Source of the DNA: Spisula solida
Lineage: Eukaryota; Mollusca; Bivalvia; Venerida; Mactridae
Length of the DNA stretch: 64,000 bases
Assembly (NCBI GenBank): GCA_947247005.1
Contig: OX365948.1
Span: forward strand, 2,170,001 to 2,234,000
Reading direction: 5' to 3'
A model generated the notes under the pieces. That model was not told the origin of the DNA and did not search any database. It saw only the letters and a list, made by a program, of their open reading frames with translations. Positions 35,300-46,238 of this stretch are shown one piece after another (within the stretch, counting starts at the first letter, position 1; every line of letters begins with the position of its first letter). A program made the position numbers and the translations under genes.

Positions 35300-36180
35300 A
35301 TTGAACAAGATGTTTGTAAAACATGTATGCCCCCATGGCAGCCCAATAGTCAGAAATGGGGAAGATCACAGTGACCTTGACCTTTGACCTCAAAATCAAT
35401 AGGGGTCATCTACTGTTGTTGTGCAACCTCCATGTAAAGTTTGAAGAAACTAGGTCAAAGCGTTTTTGAGTTATTGAACGGAAACCATTTTAATAGTCAG
35501 AAATGGTAAAGGTCACAATGACCATGACCTTTGACCTACTGACCTCGAAATCAATAGGGGTCATCTACTGTTGCTGATCATCCTCCATGTAAAGTTTGAA
35601 GATCATAGGTCAAAGCGTTCTTGAGTTATTGAACGGAAACCATTTTAATAGTCAGAAATGGTAAAGGTCACAATGACCATGACCTTTGACCTACTGACCT
35701 CAAAATCAATATGGATCATCTACTGTTGCTTACCAACCTCCATGTAAATTTTGAAGATCCTAGGTCAAAGCCTTCTTGAGTTATTGAACGGAAACCATTG
35801 AAATAGTCAGAAATAGTAAAGGACACAATGACCTTCAGCTTGACCTACTGACCTCAAAATCAATAGGGGCCATCTGCTGTTGCTGACCAACCTCCATGTA
35901 AAGTTTGAAGATCCTAGGTCGAAGCGTTCTTGAGTTATTGAACGGAAACCATTTAAATAGTCAGAAATAGTAAAGGTCACAATGACCTTGACCAACTGAC
36001 CTTAAAATCAATAGGGGTCATCTACTGATGCTGACCAACCTCCATGTAAATTTTGAAGATCCTAGGTCAAAGTGTTCTTGAGTTATTGAACGGAAACCAT
36101 TTTATATGACCAACCGACAGAACGACCGACCGACATGTGCAAAGCAATATACACCCTCATCAAAGATGGGGGGCATAATT
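35300..36180. mobile_element. Tandem-array element with ATGCCCCC/GGGGGCAT ends
   Basis: It starts AAACATGTATGCCCCCAT and ends ATGGGGGGCATAAT, short inverted ends. Inside are about five units of roughly 155 bp with GAGTTATTGAACGGAAACC and CAATAGGGGTCATCTACTG, followed by an ACCGACAGAACGACCGACC tract. The layout matches the hairpin-ended family, with a different sequence. Three units hold a perfect AGGTCAAAGGTCA (complement) motif. Confidence 0.85.
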
Positions 36181-36592
36181 AAAGCGCCCGATAGTGGCGA
36201 ATGAAATATTCTGCGTTAAGCGTGCAAACCGGCTTATTCAAGTTGCTTAGCGCGCAAACTACCTAATTTAAGTCGCTTGGGACAAATTGTCTAATTTTAA
36301 AGGCCCTTCAAACATGGGAACCACCTATCAAAAACAACTTCATTAGATAAAGCCATGTGCACAATTAGTTGTTCTGTAAAATTTAGGTCTTAGAATAAAA
36401 CCCTACATTAAGAAAAAATTCATGGTAGCCTTATCTAGGCAATTTTTTAAAATGAATAATGCAATTTCCTCAATTCTTTTCAATTAATTATCACTCATGT
36501 TGAACAAATATCGACAAGTATTTGGATCATTTTCAAATTTATACACCTATGATACAATTAAGCTTAAAAAATCAAATTAATAATATATACTA

Positions 36593-37345
36593 GGTTGCTC
36601 ACCTGTCGTTAGTTATAGCTCATGAAGGCCCACATGGCAACGTAAGAAATCATTCACAACTTCAAAGAATCAAGTTAATGCAGCCTCAGTTGCATGTACA
36701 AGGTCATCATATAGTCCTAACCAGCGACCTTGGTTTTTCGCAAGATAACCCATATTGATAGATGTGACCTCTAGTGCCTATACAAAGTTTTTCTTTGATT
36801 TGACCTAGTGACCTATTTTGATCCCAGTTGACCCAATATCGCACTTGGCCTAGATTTCATAGAGACAAACATACTGACCAAGTTTCATTAAGATTGGGCC
36901 ATAACTGTTGCCTCTAGTGTGTTCACAAGCAATTGTGGACAGACAGACGCAGGGGTTTCCCTTGGAATTTTCATTCGGGAGTCCCAGGACCCTTGGGGTT
37001 TGTATTTTTGGGGTCCCCATCAAATTTTGGTGGTCCTTCAAATTTAAGGATATTGAATAAAGAAGACCTAAATGTCTGTTAACATTTGGAACAAATTTTG
37101 ATGAAGTGGAAAATACAAGCTATTTTTATTGTTTTATACAATAATGATACATGTATGTAAATGACGAAAATGATTGAACCAGTAAAGACAGATTGCGTTT
37201 GCAAGTCCCTAGGATGCACGCACATTTGAAAATGCGGGTCCAGCAGCAAAAAATTGAGTCAGGGACGCAAGAAACCTGCGTCTGGGAAATCCTGCAGACT
37301 AAGAATGATCACAAAAGCTCACCCTGTCACTATGACAGGTGAGCT
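36593..37345 (+). mobile_element. Composite element of the terminal-hairpin family, truncated and interrupted (copy E)
   Basis: A degraded head (TTGCTCACCTGTCG) and one diverged 145-bp-type unit are followed from about 36950 by unrelated sequence. The tail is intact: GATCACAAAAGCTCACCC, GTCAC...GTGAC-type arms reduced to GTCACTATGAC, then AGGTGAGCTAAAAA. Confidence 0.75.
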
Positions 37346-37554
37346 AAAAATGCAGAAAAATGATCGACTCTAAAATGATTAATCATCTGTGTCTAAAAGT
37401 CGTATATATGGACAATGAAAGCTTTCAAGTGAGCCAGATTGAGTACATTAAATCTGAACTAATTTGGGAACCAATGGGACATGATGCATTTTATGAGTAT
37501 GACACCTGCTTCCTGTTAATTCCTTAAACACTGACTCGCAATATACACTATCAA

Positions 37555-37617
37555 TGTGTCGTGAACCATGTACACTGTGTCGTGAACCATGTACACTGTG
37601 TCGTGAACCATGTACAC
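37555..37617. repeat. 21-bp triplet repeat
   Basis: Three perfect copies of a 21-bp unit (TGTGTCGTGAACCATGTACA plus C). The unit is a multiple of three, so it gives a repetitive frame on the minus strand, but no gene context supports it. Confidence 0.9.
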
Positions 37618-37891
37618 TACGATTTCACGAAAATGGAATACACAGTGGAGAACCATATACGCTTTTATTTTTTTCAAGATTACCGGAAATTTGGACCTCA
37701 AAGCCGGTGAGCCTGTAATCAAATCAGATTCCCGGTAAATACCGGCTCAATGCCTGAGAAATGGCATGCCTGATTTACTACTGTCTATTATCCATGCAGT
37801 CCTCTTTACTTCAACTTGATACTACCGACAATTGTTTTATGCGATAATTACTGGCAGATGATGAGATGTTTCACAAGGGGAGACATTCTCG

Positions 37892-38424
37892 ATATCGACA
37901 TTACTCAATAAAACCCGTTTTTCCGGAACCGAAATTTCACGGTCAGGGGGTTAGCGAGCAATAAGCGGTATAGCGGGAGTGTATATAATTATTATTTTTT
38001 CAACGTTTAAACATGAAAACATATAAAATAATTATTACAAATTATCATTAAACATCTTTGTTTTTAAACTTTAGCACGAATTATCCTAAAAAATGCTTTA
38101 TATTTGAAATATTGCATTTTATTATACACGGCCGCTTCCGTGGCTCGATACCGATGTCGATAAAAATACGCATTTTTCAAGTTAAACATATCATTTAGGC
38201 GAAAATATTATCAGCGAGGTTGTAAAATTGTGTTGTTATTGTTTTCTAGTAAGACTTTTTACAAATTCTTATCATTTGGCTTAAATAATCGCGATTTTTG
38301 TACCTAGTTGCTCTATACGCTATATCCGTTTCCCCCCCTGACGTACATTCGGAATATCTCGCACATTGTCGCTCAATTAATTCCGTAATCCCGGAAAACG
38401 GGTTTTAAGTTGTAATGTCGATAT
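37892..38424. mobile_element. Inverted-repeat element (MITE)
   Basis: The two ends match as inverted repeats over about 40 bp with a few mismatches: ATATCGACATTAC, then AAAACCCGTTTT and CCGG. The interior has no coding frame and contains a GCGGTATAGCGGGAGTG motif near the left end and its relative TATACGCTATATCCG near the right. Confidence 0.8.
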
Positions 38425-38454
38425 GGTGAATAAAATGCTAAATCAATTGAGAAG

Positions 38455-38615
38455 TAGAGGTGTGACCCAAGGAATCCGGGTGCGTTACCCTAGCTCTATT
38501 CAAGTAGATTCCTTGGTTCTTTAACATGCCTGGTGTATAGCACTGATACATGCCAGACTACCTCTGGGTTTCCAGTAAGTTCGTCTCTAGTTGGGTGGGA
38601 AACACTGAAAAATCC
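38455..38615 (-). mobile_element. Fragment of the SINE found at 6215
   Basis: It shares CTTGGTTCTTTAACATGCC, TGTATAGCACTGATACA and GGGTGGGAAACACTGAAAA with the 6215-6545 SINE but lacks the tRNA-like head. Confidence 0.65.
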
Positions 38616-38619
38616 ACGA

Positions 38620-39399
38620 ATAGACGAGAATATCAATATGACAAAAACAGACCAGGTGATTCTGACAAAAGCTGAGCTGCATATAGATACAATGTTCTAA
38701 CATTTACGTTTAATTCATCAACTTAAGTAAACATGTAGTGAATGGTACTTGAAAGTCGGTGTTCGATAAACACACATTTGACTAAATCGGTTCAGCGTGT
38801 CACAGTCAAAACTTTAAAGTCGTTCCTGTGTTTTCAGGACAGATGCCCATGCGCTGAAACTTCCACATTTAATTGGGAAGAGTTTTATAAAACAAATGCA
38901 ATCGCCATTTGAATGGCATATAGAAAGCTGACAGCAAGATATTACCACGACGGTACTTCAAAATTATTCACGAGTGGCCCAGACATTTTTTGAAGCGCCC
39001 TCTGTCAACAAAGGGGAATCACTCTAGACGCTCTAAAAGCATGTTTACTGTACGGACCGTTGTATGTTATGCGGACAGTATTTATTTTATATTCCCAACA
39101 AGGTATCTTTAAAAAGTCCACACTCAAATATCTTCAGATTCAAGATGAACCTTTACATAGGGCACATAATATATGATGAGCCATCAACCCTAGCGTTAAT
39201 GAAGTCCAGCAGGCAGAAATTCAACGGTCAACTTCAACGTTATATACTCTCCAACGCCACTAGGGCATTTACTGAAGAGGGTTTAAATCAAAGCACTGAG
39301 AGTACCTTTTTACCTTTGTTTTTACCTTTGTAGACCGGTCATGAATAAGCTGGTAGCTTGTGTTGACCAATTGACGAGAAATCACTACTATATCCATTG
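38620..39399. other. Unassigned stretch between SINE and LINE end
   Basis: The 89-codon open frame at 39064-39333 is not recognised and has no clear splice or promoter signals. Nothing else is seen. Confidence 0.35.
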
Positions 39400-39586
39400 C
39401 ATGTGTGGTTATGTACATTGTTAAAACTTATAGTCAAATTTATTGGATTTATGTTTCCTGGCTTTATTTAACGAGTTCTTGAAAATGTTCACGTTCTTAC
39501 TCTGTACGCACTCATCCGGTAGATCGTTCCAATTACTGGCTGTTCTGGTGACAAAGTTGTTCATACAGCTCTTATAGTTATGATGT
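39400..39586 (-). pseudogene. C-terminal end of the LINE ORF2, left of the LTR element
   Basis: On the minus strand it reads YKSCMNNFVTRTASNWNDLP followed by a FKNSLNK segment, the typical C-terminal WNxLP...FK pattern of CR1/L2/Jockey reverse transcriptase proteins. It is the continuation of the LINE whose upstream part lies right of 44243. The segment that should join them is missing. Confidence 0.75.
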
Positions 39587-39799
39587 TGTTGTGTTATGCA
39601 GCAAGTCTATCTGCAGCCTCGTTTAGTTATCTGACCAGTGTGTGATTACCTTTGTATAATCTTAGAGTAGGCACTCTATACCCATAGCTTCCATTGACTA
39701 GACATATATGATACCTGTAGACATTATGGTAGTATTAAAGTAGTAGCATTTATATACATTGTGTTGTTCTACATATATACCATAAGACGTAACAAAACA
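39587..39799 (+). repeat. 5' LTR
   Basis: 213 bp, starting TGTTGTGTTATG and ending AACAAAACA, the usual TG...CA. The first 156 bases are identical to the 3' LTR. Confidence 0.88.
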
Positions 39800-39812
39800 T
39801 GGTGTCAGAAGT
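39800..39812 (+). promoter_or_regulatory. Primer binding site matching tRNA-Leu
   Basis: TGGTGTCAGAAGT directly follows the LTR and is complementary to the 3' end of animal leucine tRNAs whose acceptor ends in ACTTCTGACACCA. It would prime minus-strand synthesis. Confidence 0.75.
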
Positions 39813-39910
39813 ATAAATTGGAGGAATTTCGAGATATTTTTACTGAAAAGGAACAATTAATTAAGTTTGATTCCAAGTGATAATATTTGCGAACATTCAT
39901 CATATTCAAT

Positions 39911-40925
39911 ATGGACTTAACAGGTGTCCCAACACAAGTCATGGACTGGGATAGTGTCAACTTGCTGGAATCGTTTAAGAAATTCAGACAGCATGTGGAA
40001 TTAATTTTCACCGGTGCCTTAGTGGACAAAACTCAGGAGGTCCAAATAACGTATTTGTTACTTTGGATTGGTCCAAAAGGAAGGGACATATACAATACAT
40101 TAACACTATCGGCTGACGAGAAAAAATCTGTAACGGACACATGTGACGCATTCGAACGACACGTACAACCGAAATCTAATCCGGTGTTTGCCAGATTCAA
40201 ATTTAATAATGAGACACGAGGCGACACCACGTCAGAGCAGTACATAACAAGATTAAAGGTACTCGCTCAGGATTGTGGATTTGGCAATTCGTACCGAGAT
40301 GACATAATCCGGCATCAAGTCACAGAAGATCCGCGAGAAGCTACTCACAATTGGAGAAGACCTCACGTTGGACAGGGCTATTCAAATATGTCAATCATAT
40401 GAATACGCTCAGGAACAATTAAAGAACATGCAGACGACGAGTGCAAGCTCGAACTTCAATTCGACGACGAACGCTACAGTCAATCATGCAGCACGATCGA
40501 AACGGACTCAGTCTACTTCAAAGGGGAAGACCAAGGACAAAAAGACAACACTTACATGCGACAGATGTGGACAAAGTCACATCAAAGGACAGTGTCCTGC
40601 AAAGGGCAAACAGTGTAACAAATGTTCTAAATGGAACCATTACGCTAAAGTTTGCAAGTCGAAAATTGTAAATGATGTAGAAATACAGGATTCAAATTCT
40701 GATTCGGATGTATGCATTGACAGTGTAAATTCAGAATTCCCTAGTGGCCAGGTTTTCTCGGAAATGGAAGTAGGACAACAGAAACAGAACATTAAGTTCA
40801 AAATTGATACGGGATCGCAGGTAAACATTTTGCCTCTTCAGATATTTCAAAAGCTTGGTGTGAAAACTGCACTCACTCCCTCTTGTACCCCTCTAGGTTG
40901 TCTGCATATAGCAATAATCAGTTAG
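39911..40925 (+). pseudogene. gag: LTR element gag and protease region, frameshifted
   Basis: Gag starts at ATG 39911 with a capsid-like segment to about 40400, where the frame shifts to 40368-40925. The second part has two CX2CX4HX4C zinc knuckles (about 40557-40665) for RNA binding. It then has an aspartic protease core IDTGSQVNIL at about 40803. A second break follows near 40925: downstream polyprotein continues in another frame. The shifts may be mutations or one may be a programmed frameshift; the distances do not settle it. Confidence 0.8.
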
Positions 40926-43823
40926 ATTTGAAGGGTCTAATTAAATTGCGCTGTAAACATACTAAATCGAACCAGACTAATCAGGCCGAGTTCCATGTGG
41001 TTGATACCACATCACCGCCTCGCTTTGGGTTACAGTCTTGCCTTGATTATTGGTTGGTAAAGGTTACCTATTCGGTAAAACCGAATACTGAGATTCACAT
41101 GACTGAAAAGTCAGTAATGCAAGAGTTCCCTGAGGCTTTTAAGGGTATAGGGTCAATTCCTGGAGAATGCTCTATTCACCTTGCACCAGGTGCAATCCCA
41201 GTGGTGCACCCACCGCGTAAGATACCTGTAGCTTTAAGAGATAGGTGTAAGAAAGAACTTGACAGAATGGTTAAGTTGGGTGTCATTAAAAAGTTGAAAG
41301 GCCAACAGACTGGGTTAGTTCCCTGGTCTGTGTGGAGAAAAAATCTGGCAAGCTTAGGCTGTGCCTTGACCCGCATGACTTGAACAAAAATGTTCAACGT
41401 CCACATTACCCTGTCAAAACTATAGATGATGTGCTTCCAGAGCTTACTGGAGCTAAGTACTTTACAAAGCTGGATGCAACTTCCGGTTATTGGGCTATAA
41501 AGCTAAATGAAAAGTCATCTTACATGACAACTTTCAATACTTACTTCGGGAGATATAGAAATATCAGGTTACCTTTTGGTTTAATATCGTCTATGGACAT
41601 ATTTCAAAGGAAAATGGATGAGTCATTTGAAGGGTTGTCAGGGGTGGTCATCATGGTAGATGACATACTGGTTTATGGTAAAACCAGACAAGAACACGAT
41701 AGAAACTTAAGGATAGTTTTACAAAGATCACTTGAAAGGGGAATCCGCTTAAACAAAGACAAACTTGAAGTTGGTCTTACAGAGGTCAAGTACTTTGGTC
41801 ACGTGTTATCTGGGGATGGGTTAAGCGCAGATCCTGCAAAGATTTCTGCTATCAAGGACATGCCCGCTCCAGAAAATAGGTCAGAATTAGAAACTTTCCT
41901 AGGGATGGTAAATTACCTGTCCAGGTTCTGTCCAAAACTGGCACAGATAACCAGTCCCATGAGAGAATTGCTAGGCAAATCTGTGGAATTTTACTGGGGT
42001 AAACAACAAGCGGAAGCTTTTAGTAAGATTAAAGATTTAATCACCCAGGAACCGGGTCAAGTGCTAGGTTATTATGATCCAGGTAAACCACTGATTTTAC
42101 AAACAGATGCTAGTAGGTCAGGTCTTGGTGCTACTTTGTTACAGGATCGGAGACCAATAGCTTATGCTTCCAAGTAACTCACTGCCAGTGAGAAGAATTA
42201 TGCCCAAATAGAGTTAGAAACTCTTGGTATTTTGTTTGGACTTATGCGTTACAATCATTGGGTCTATGGTAGAATTGTTATAGTAGAAACTGATCACCTT
42301 CCACTTATTCCTATTTTTAAGAAGCCACTATGTTCAGCACCTGCCCGCTTGCAAAGAATGTTGTTGCAAATGCAACGTTATGACATACAGGTCACCTTCC
42401 GGACTGGAAAGCAAATTCCAGTACCAGATACCCTGTCCAGAAAGTCAGTAACTGACACATGGCCAGGTTTATCCGATAATTTAGATGCCCACGTAAATAT
42501 GGTCATTTCAAGCCTACCTGTAAGTGACAGAAAACTTCAGGAAATACGCTTAGAAACAGAAAAGGATGAACAATTGTCAGTATTGAAAACTGTAATACAG
42601 GATGGATGGCCAGTCTACAGAAAGCAATGGCAATCCCAGGTAATTGATTTCTGGAATTATAGAGATGAACTCTCTACAGTTAATGGCTTAATTATGAAAG
42701 GTCAGAAAATTGTAATTCCCACGGTTTTACGGTCAAAAATGTTAAAGATCGTACATTCCGCACATTTTGGTGTGGAGAAAACCCTGAGAAGAGCACGTAG
42801 TGTACTCTTCTGGCCAAGAATATGTAAGGATATTACGCAAATGGTACTTAACTGTTCTGTTTGTTTAGAATACAGAAACTCTAATCCCAAGGAACCATTA
42901 CAGTCCCATGAAATACCTACTTATCCATGGCAGATTGTTGGTACTGATTTGTTTTCATGGGGAAACAAAGAGTACATAGTAGTAGCTGATTACTATAGTC
43001 ACTACTTTGAGGTCAAACAGTTATCCAACATGAAAAGTTCATCGGTGATAAACCGCATGAAAGGAATATTTTCAAGACTAGGTATAGGGTAGTTTCTGAT
43101 AATCAGACATGTTATGCATCTGTGGAATTTTCACAGTTTGCTAAACAATGGGATTTCCAACATATAACATCCAGTCCTCATCATAGTTCAGGAAACGGAT
43201 TTTCAGAAGCTTACGTGAAAATATGTAAGGGCATATTCAAAAAAGCAAAATCAGAAGGAAATGATCCAAACATTGGACTCTTAGAGTACAGATGTACACA
43301 CCTAGATATAGGATATACTCCATCTGAGTTGCTAATGGGTAGACAATTACGCTCTATCATCCCAACATCAAAAGAAAATTTAATGCCTCGCCTCATTTCC
43401 CCAAAACTTGTTGAAACAAAGTTAGGTAATTGTAGGAAAAGGGAGAAAGGTTACCATGATAAAAGTGCAAAGCTGCTGAAACCACTTGATCTGGGAGGGT
43501 CAGCACGGGTACAACAACAGGATAAAACCTGGAAACTCGCTGAGGTCATAGATAAATTAAATAATAGGTCCTATGTAGTACGTACTGATGATGGTGCTAC
43601 ATACAGACGCAATAGGCACCACCTTATTAAATCATATGAGTGCACACCAGTAACACCAGATGTTGAAATACCTGAACAGTCCGAAAATGTAAACAATCCC
43701 TGTTTGGAACCTCAAGCATCTACTTCGGTGTCCGAGAAAACACGGTCAAGTGAAAGTGCTGAGAATGTTTATAGAACAAGATACGGACGATTAGTAAAAC
43801 CAAGGATTATTGAATCTATGTGA
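40883..43823 (+). pseudogene. pol: LTR element pol: reverse transcriptase, RNase H, integrase, with breaks
   Basis: Reverse transcriptase begins in the frame to about 41337, shifts at an A-rich run, and continues 41332-42177 with LDATSGYW, LPFGL and the catalytic MVDD box. A TAA at 42175 separates it from RNase H, which continues in frame with TDASRSGLGATLL before it and TDHLPL after it. Integrase has an HHCC zinc-binding part (about 42750-42870), then TDLF catalytic Asp. A frame break near 43088 precedes SPHHSSGNGFSEA with the last catalytic Glu. A GPY-like C-terminal segment follows. The frame ends at TGA 43823. Confidence 0.88.
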
Positions 43824-44077
43824 AATCATAAACATCAGAGGTGTGAACATCAGCCACGGAATGTGTAAATAAACATAAGTTTAGAGAAACATGGACATTC
43901 AGCCAGATAGATTGGACAATATTCGTACATTATATTGATGTATACCGAAAGTTCAAACAGTGACAATTAGTAACAAAAGTACACAGTTTACAATTGATAA
44001 TTGGTTATTTTGATTGACAGTTTGATTACTGAGTATTTTTAATATTGTCTATACATTGAATGTTTTCTTCATTTATA

Positions 44078-44087
44078 AAAAGGGAGA
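44078..44087 (+). other. Polypurine tract
   Basis: AAAAGGGAGA lies just before the 3' LTR, the usual position for priming plus-strand synthesis. Confidence 0.7.
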
Positions 44088-44243
44088 TGTTGTGTTATGC
44101 AGCAAGTCTATCTGCAGCCTCGTTTAGTTATCTGACCAGTGTGTGATTACCTTTGTATAATCTTAGAGTAGGCACTCTATACCCATAGCTTCCATTGACT
44201 AGACATATATGATACCTGTAGACATTATGGTAGTATTAAAGTA
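44088..44243 (+). repeat. 3' LTR, truncated
   Basis: 156 bp identical to the start of the 5' LTR. The last 57 bp are absent and LINE sequence follows at once, so a deletion removed the LTR/LINE junction after insertion. Confidence 0.88.
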
Positions 44244-44252
44244 AATACTAAA

Positions 44253-46238
44253 TTAATATAAAGTAAATTTGACAACATTCGGAAGATCGTTTATTAACAC
44301 TAAGAAAAGGATCGGGCCTAACACTGATCCTTGCGGAATACCGCTTGTAACATCTACCTTGCTGGATAGAGCATTACCAACTCTGACACATTGTTTTCTT
44401 CCAGATAGAAAGTTCCGAATCCATTTTAATATATTCCCACGAATCCCATAACTGTGTAGTTTGTTTAGTAATCGTTCATGAGGAACTGTGTCAAACGCTT
44501 TCGCGAAATCAAGATAAATCGCGTCAATGCATCCACCTTTATCTAATATTTCAAACAAATCATCAGTAACTTCAAGAAGCAGTGTAACACAAGAATGTTT
44601 CGATTTAAAACCGTGTTGGTGCGATACAAATAGGTTGTTGAATTCCATATGGTGCACGATGTTATCTCGTAATATTGATTCAAAAACTTTACAGACAATA
44701 CTAGTCAAACTAACTGGCCTGTAATTTTCTGCTTTTTGTTTATTTCCTTTCTTAAATAGCGGAACTACAACTGCCGATTTCCATTCCATTGTTAACTGAC
44801 CAGTTTGTAACGACTTGTTGAATAACTTGGATAGATACGATCCCAGAATTTATTTCAGAATTATCCTTCAGTATTTTCGGATGAACTTGGTCCTCCCCAG
44901 GAGATTTCGATGAATTCAATTTGAGCAGTTTTTTTCACTACAATTTCTTGTGTCACAACAACGTCCAATAGCTCAGTTTAGAATACACGATCCTCAAGGG
45001 TTGGTACTGATTCACAGTTTTCATGAACAAATACGCTACTAAAGAATTTATTGAATATGTCCGCCTTTTTTAGATTGTCATCTGTCAATGTTCCATCATC
45101 ACACAACAAGTCGCCGATAGATCCTTTTGACTTTGTTTAGGAACTAATATACTTCCAAAACGAGTTTGGATCGTCTTTAAAGTTATCCACTAATTTTTTT
45201 TCAAAGTTTTTCTTTGCATTCCTGCAAGCACCAGTCGTCATGTTTCGTTTCAATGTGTAATTTTTAAAGTTTTCATCATTCTTACAGAATGAATATTTCT
45301 TGAATGCAGCTTTTTTTGCATTAACCATTTTCAACGCATGTTGTGTCATCCATGATTTTTTCTTTTCAGATTTCGAACTAGTTACCGGTATGCATTCATC
45401 AACCACTTTACGAATGTTGTTCTTGAAAAGATTTCACATATCCTCAGTTGTAACATCATCTGTGGTGTTCCAATCATAATTAGACAATAATTGATCCATT
45501 TTATCAGTGTCCGTTTTATGATAAGCATATCTAACAGGTTTTACAGATTCATCATCCGGATTGTAACATTTAACATAAAATGATAACATAACATGGTCGC
45601 TCTTTCCAAGAGGGCTTAAGTGCTCTATGTTGTCAATCATTGATTCATCATTGGAAATGACTAAGTCCAGTAAACTTGGTTCGGTTCCTTGTCTGAAACG
45701 TGTGAAATCTAGAACATGTTGAAACAAATATCATTCAAACATTCGAGAAACGCGGTAGACGACTGACTACCTACACTAGTTTTCAGTTCCCAGTTTACGC
45801 TTTGAAATTAAAATCTCCGACTATAATTAGGTGAGAATCGTTCAATTTTGCAGCTTCAACAATCAGTCTATTTAGATCGAAATTATTTTCAACACTAGAA
45901 TTTGGACTTCTGTAAACGTTCCCTATCAATAGAGTGTCTGAGTTTTTCAACTTTATCCTGCACCATCCAGATTCTTTAAAAGCACAGTTCAAAAGATTTT
46001 CATCTTAGATAGCTCCGAATTTACATTTCACATATATGGCTACTCCCCTACCAGTATAAGTAGACGGAAGGAATAAGTAATAATTATCAATATTAAATTC
46101 ACTAGCCAAAATGTTTTTACAGTTCTTCGGTAGTACCTCAGTGAATATTAAAACATCATAGTCCTTTTCAGATAATAAAACTACAAGTTCACAACGCTTT
46201 TTGAAAAGCGAGTCCACATTGGAATATAAAATATTCAA
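44253..46238 (-). pseudogene. LINE ORF2: endonuclease and reverse transcriptase, several breaks
   Basis: Transcript order: MNILYSNVDSL at 46238 starts an apurinic endonuclease domain. IIVGDFNF (about 45800) and GKSDHVMLSF (about 45590) are its later catalytic blocks. A basic linker follows (45406-45137). The reverse transcriptase has PLFKKG...YRPVSLTS (44750), HGFKSKHSC, YLDFAKAFDTVPH (about 44490) and GIPQGSVLGPILF (about 44310). The frame is lost near 45995, 45780, 45430 and 45140, so at least four lesions. The catalytic YADD segment is deleted. Confidence 0.88.

Larger units (their letters stand above)
39587..44243 (+). mobile_element. Ty3/gypsy-type LTR retrotransposon, defective
   Basis: The order LTR, primer binding site, gag with zinc knuckles, protease, reverse transcriptase, RNase H, integrase, purine tract, LTR identifies a Metaviridae-type element. 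No envelope-like frame is seen. It is inserted in a minus-strand LINE. The 3' LTR is cut short. Several frame breaks and one in-frame stop interrupt gag-pol, so this copy cannot make full proteins as sequenced. Confidence 0.92.

Noticed and set aside
39064..39333. 89-codon frame as an exon
   Set aside because: No homology, no clear donor or acceptor, and surrounded by repeats.
42702..42890. Minus-strand frames inside the LTR element (also 40033, 40640, 41176, 43211)
   Set aside because: Antisense shadows of the clearly identified pol and gag frames.
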